The position numbers and the translations under genes are program-made. The notes beneath the pieces are model-generated. The model was not told where the DNA came from. It saw only the letters and a program-made list of their open reading frames with translations, and did no database searches. Positions 5,805-6,731 of a stretch of DNA of 6,731 nt are shown in pieces. Each line of letters opens with the position of its first letter. The stretch's first letter is position 1. This stretch comes from Frankiales bacterium (GTDB lineage Bacteria; Actinomycetota; Actinomycetes; Mycobacteriales; SCTD01), in assembly GCA_025465145.1 (NCBI GenBank), contig JAODNS010000106.1:1-6731 (forward strand). Direction: 5' to 3'.

Positions 5805-6731
5805 CCACGCTCCCGCGCCCACTGCCGGATCGTCTCGATCCGGTCCTGCAGCTGCTGAGCCGTCGCCTGCGCGCTCGGCGGCCCACCGCAGGCCGTCCGC
5901 AGCTCGGCGTGCACCATCCCGTGCGGCTTGCCCGTCCGGTGGTGCCATGCGCCGACCAGGCCGTTGAGCTCCTTGCGCAGGCCCTGCAGCACCCGGAACG
6001 ACGAGACCGGCTCGGCCGGGGCGATCACGACCGGAGCCGACTTCTGCGCCTTGAGCTGCTTGGCCTGGTGCTGCGAGAGCAGGACGGCGACCTGCTCGGG
6101 CGCGAGCAGACCGGGCAGGCCGAGGTAGTCCTCCTCCTCGTCGCTGCCCGGGGCGGCACCTGTGCCGTAGTCGGCGCCGTCGTAGATCACCCGGTCCAGG
6201 TGCGCACTCGCCTGCAGCGCCGTGAACGCCGGCTCGTCCTCGCCCTCGTCCAGCTGGCGGTTCGCGGCTGCCAGCAGCTCGTCGGCGAGGAACTGCTCCT
6301 TCACGGCGCCGTCCAGCGCATGGTCGCGCTCCGCCTCCAGCTGGCCGGCCAGCGCGAGCAGCGACGGCACGGACGGCAGGAAGACGGATGCGGTCTCCCC
6401 CGGTCGCCGGCCGCGTACGAACCGCCCCACCGCCTGCGCGAAGAACAGCGGCGTCTGCACCGAGGTGGCGTAGACGCCGACCGCGAGCCGCGGGATGTCG
6501 ACGCCCTCGGACACCATCCGGACGGCGACGAGCCACCGCTCGTCGGACGCCTCGAAGGCGCCGATCTTGTTCGACGCCGACGGGTCGTCGGACAGCACGA
6601 CGACCGGCGGTCGCCCGGTGATGCCCTGCAGGATCTCCGCGTACAGCTTGGCGCTCTTGTGATCGCTCGCGATCACCATGCCGCCGGCGTCAGGGATGCC
6701 GCCGGCGCGCACCTGCGACAGCCGGCGGTCG
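5801..6731 (-). CDS. SF2 DEAD/DEAH-type helicase, C-terminal part (5' end beyond window)
   Basis: The last 309 residues of an ATP-dependent superfamily 2 helicase are visible; the frame is open through the right edge (from 6730), so the apparent GTG at 6712 is not the start. The second RecA-like domain fills residues about 1-120: MVIASDHKSAKLYAEIL (18-34) is motif IV-like, RMVSEGVDIPRLAVGVYAT (71-89) is motif V, and QAVGRFVRGRRPGE (99-112) is motif VI with its arginine finger. ATP-binding motifs I and II must lie outside the window. The family-specific tail has an acidic stretch (GSDEEEDYLG, 195-204), a Lys/Gln-rich helix (QAKQLKAQK, 222-230) and a basic WHHRTGKPHG (262-271). I recall this tail from actinobacterial proteins annotated only as DEAD/DEAH box helicase, so I leave the gene unnamed. 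It is convergent with the HD-GYP gene; both stops lie in one CTAG. Its role in repair or RNA handling cannot be decided here. Confidence 0.9.
   Translation of the reverse strand, partial: DRRLSQVRAGGIPDAGGMVIASDHKSAKLYAEILQGITGRPPVVVLSDDPSASNKIGAFEASDERWLVAVRMVSEGVDIPRLAVGVYATSVQTPLFFAQAVGRFVRGRRPGETASVFLPSVPSLLALAGQLEAERDHALDGAVKEQFLADELLAAANRQLDEGEDEPAFTALQASAHLDRVIYDGADYGTGAAPGSDEEEDYLGLPGLLAPEQVAVLLSQHQAKQLKAQKSAPVVIAPAEPVSSFRVLQGLRKELNGLVGAWHHRTGKPHGMVHAELRTACGGPPSAQATAQQLQDRIETIRQWARERG
5825..5843. terminator. perfect 8-bp hairpin at the convergent gene end (possible terminator)
   Basis: CCGGATCG (5825-5832) and CGATCCGG (5836-5843) form a perfect stem with a TCT loop, 20 nt past the HD-GYP stop codon. 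It is inside the last codons of the helicase gene, where it encodes RIETIR. No T-rich run follows on either strand, so it is not a classical intrinsic terminator. Hairpins without a U-tract at convergent gene ends are common in high-GC actinobacteria and may stop transcription or stabilise 3' ends. A coding coincidence remains possible. Confidence 0.35.

Noticed and set aside
4881..6536. A 551-codon minus-strand frame covering the helicase region
   Set aside because: It is in a different frame from the helicase, whose motifs V and VI read in the frame ending at 5801; the alternative product is Arg/Ala/Gly-rich with no motif.

Overview
The window is about 70% G+C or higher by eye and almost fully coding, with GTG/ATG starts and short or overlapping gene junctions. 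The proteins it encodes (a Cys-lipobox actinobacterial-type lipoprotein, an SF2 helicase of a type I know from Actinobacteria, and an HD-GYP protein with an LFPDRAPSRF-type N-terminal region) suggest a high-GC actinobacterium. I cannot place it to genus. No mobile element, tRNA, rRNA or CRISPR array is visible. There is no gene-less stretch longer than 90 bases.

Left block (1-2805, minus strand): a tight four-gene cluster read right to left. It holds an Old Yellow Enzyme of the YqjM/XenA type, a SpoU/TrmH-family RNA methyltransferase, a small lipoprotein with a conserved-looking Cys pair, and an alpha/beta hydrolase with a lipoprotein (possibly Tat) signal that runs off the left edge. The junctions are 0 nt (TAG|ATG), 4 or 13 nt, and a 4-nt GTGA overlap, so this is very probably one transcription unit. 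Its members have no obvious shared pathway.

Centre (2806-2892): an 87-bp divergent intergenic region with two small inverted repeats, a possible -10 element and a clear Shine-Dalgarno site for the rightward gene.

Right block (2893-5804, plus strand): a 61-aa two-helix membrane protein, then 35 nt later a large 896-aa gene. The large protein has two N-terminal membrane helices and a cytoplasmic HD-GYP cyclic-di-GMP phosphodiesterase domain. A further hydrophobic segment ending in an AYA signal-peptidase-like motif follows. Then come about 200 residues of Pro/Val/Ala-rich low complexity and four C-terminal beta-rich repeats, each with a C-x9-C pair. This is the most interesting object here: a candidate transmembrane link between an extracytoplasmic (or released) repeat region and intracellular second-messenger breakdown.

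Right edge (5801-6731, minus strand): the C-terminal part of an SF2 DEAD/DEAH-type helicase, convergent with the HD-GYP gene. The two stop codons share one palindromic CTAG, and a perfect 8-bp hairpin lies just beyond it.
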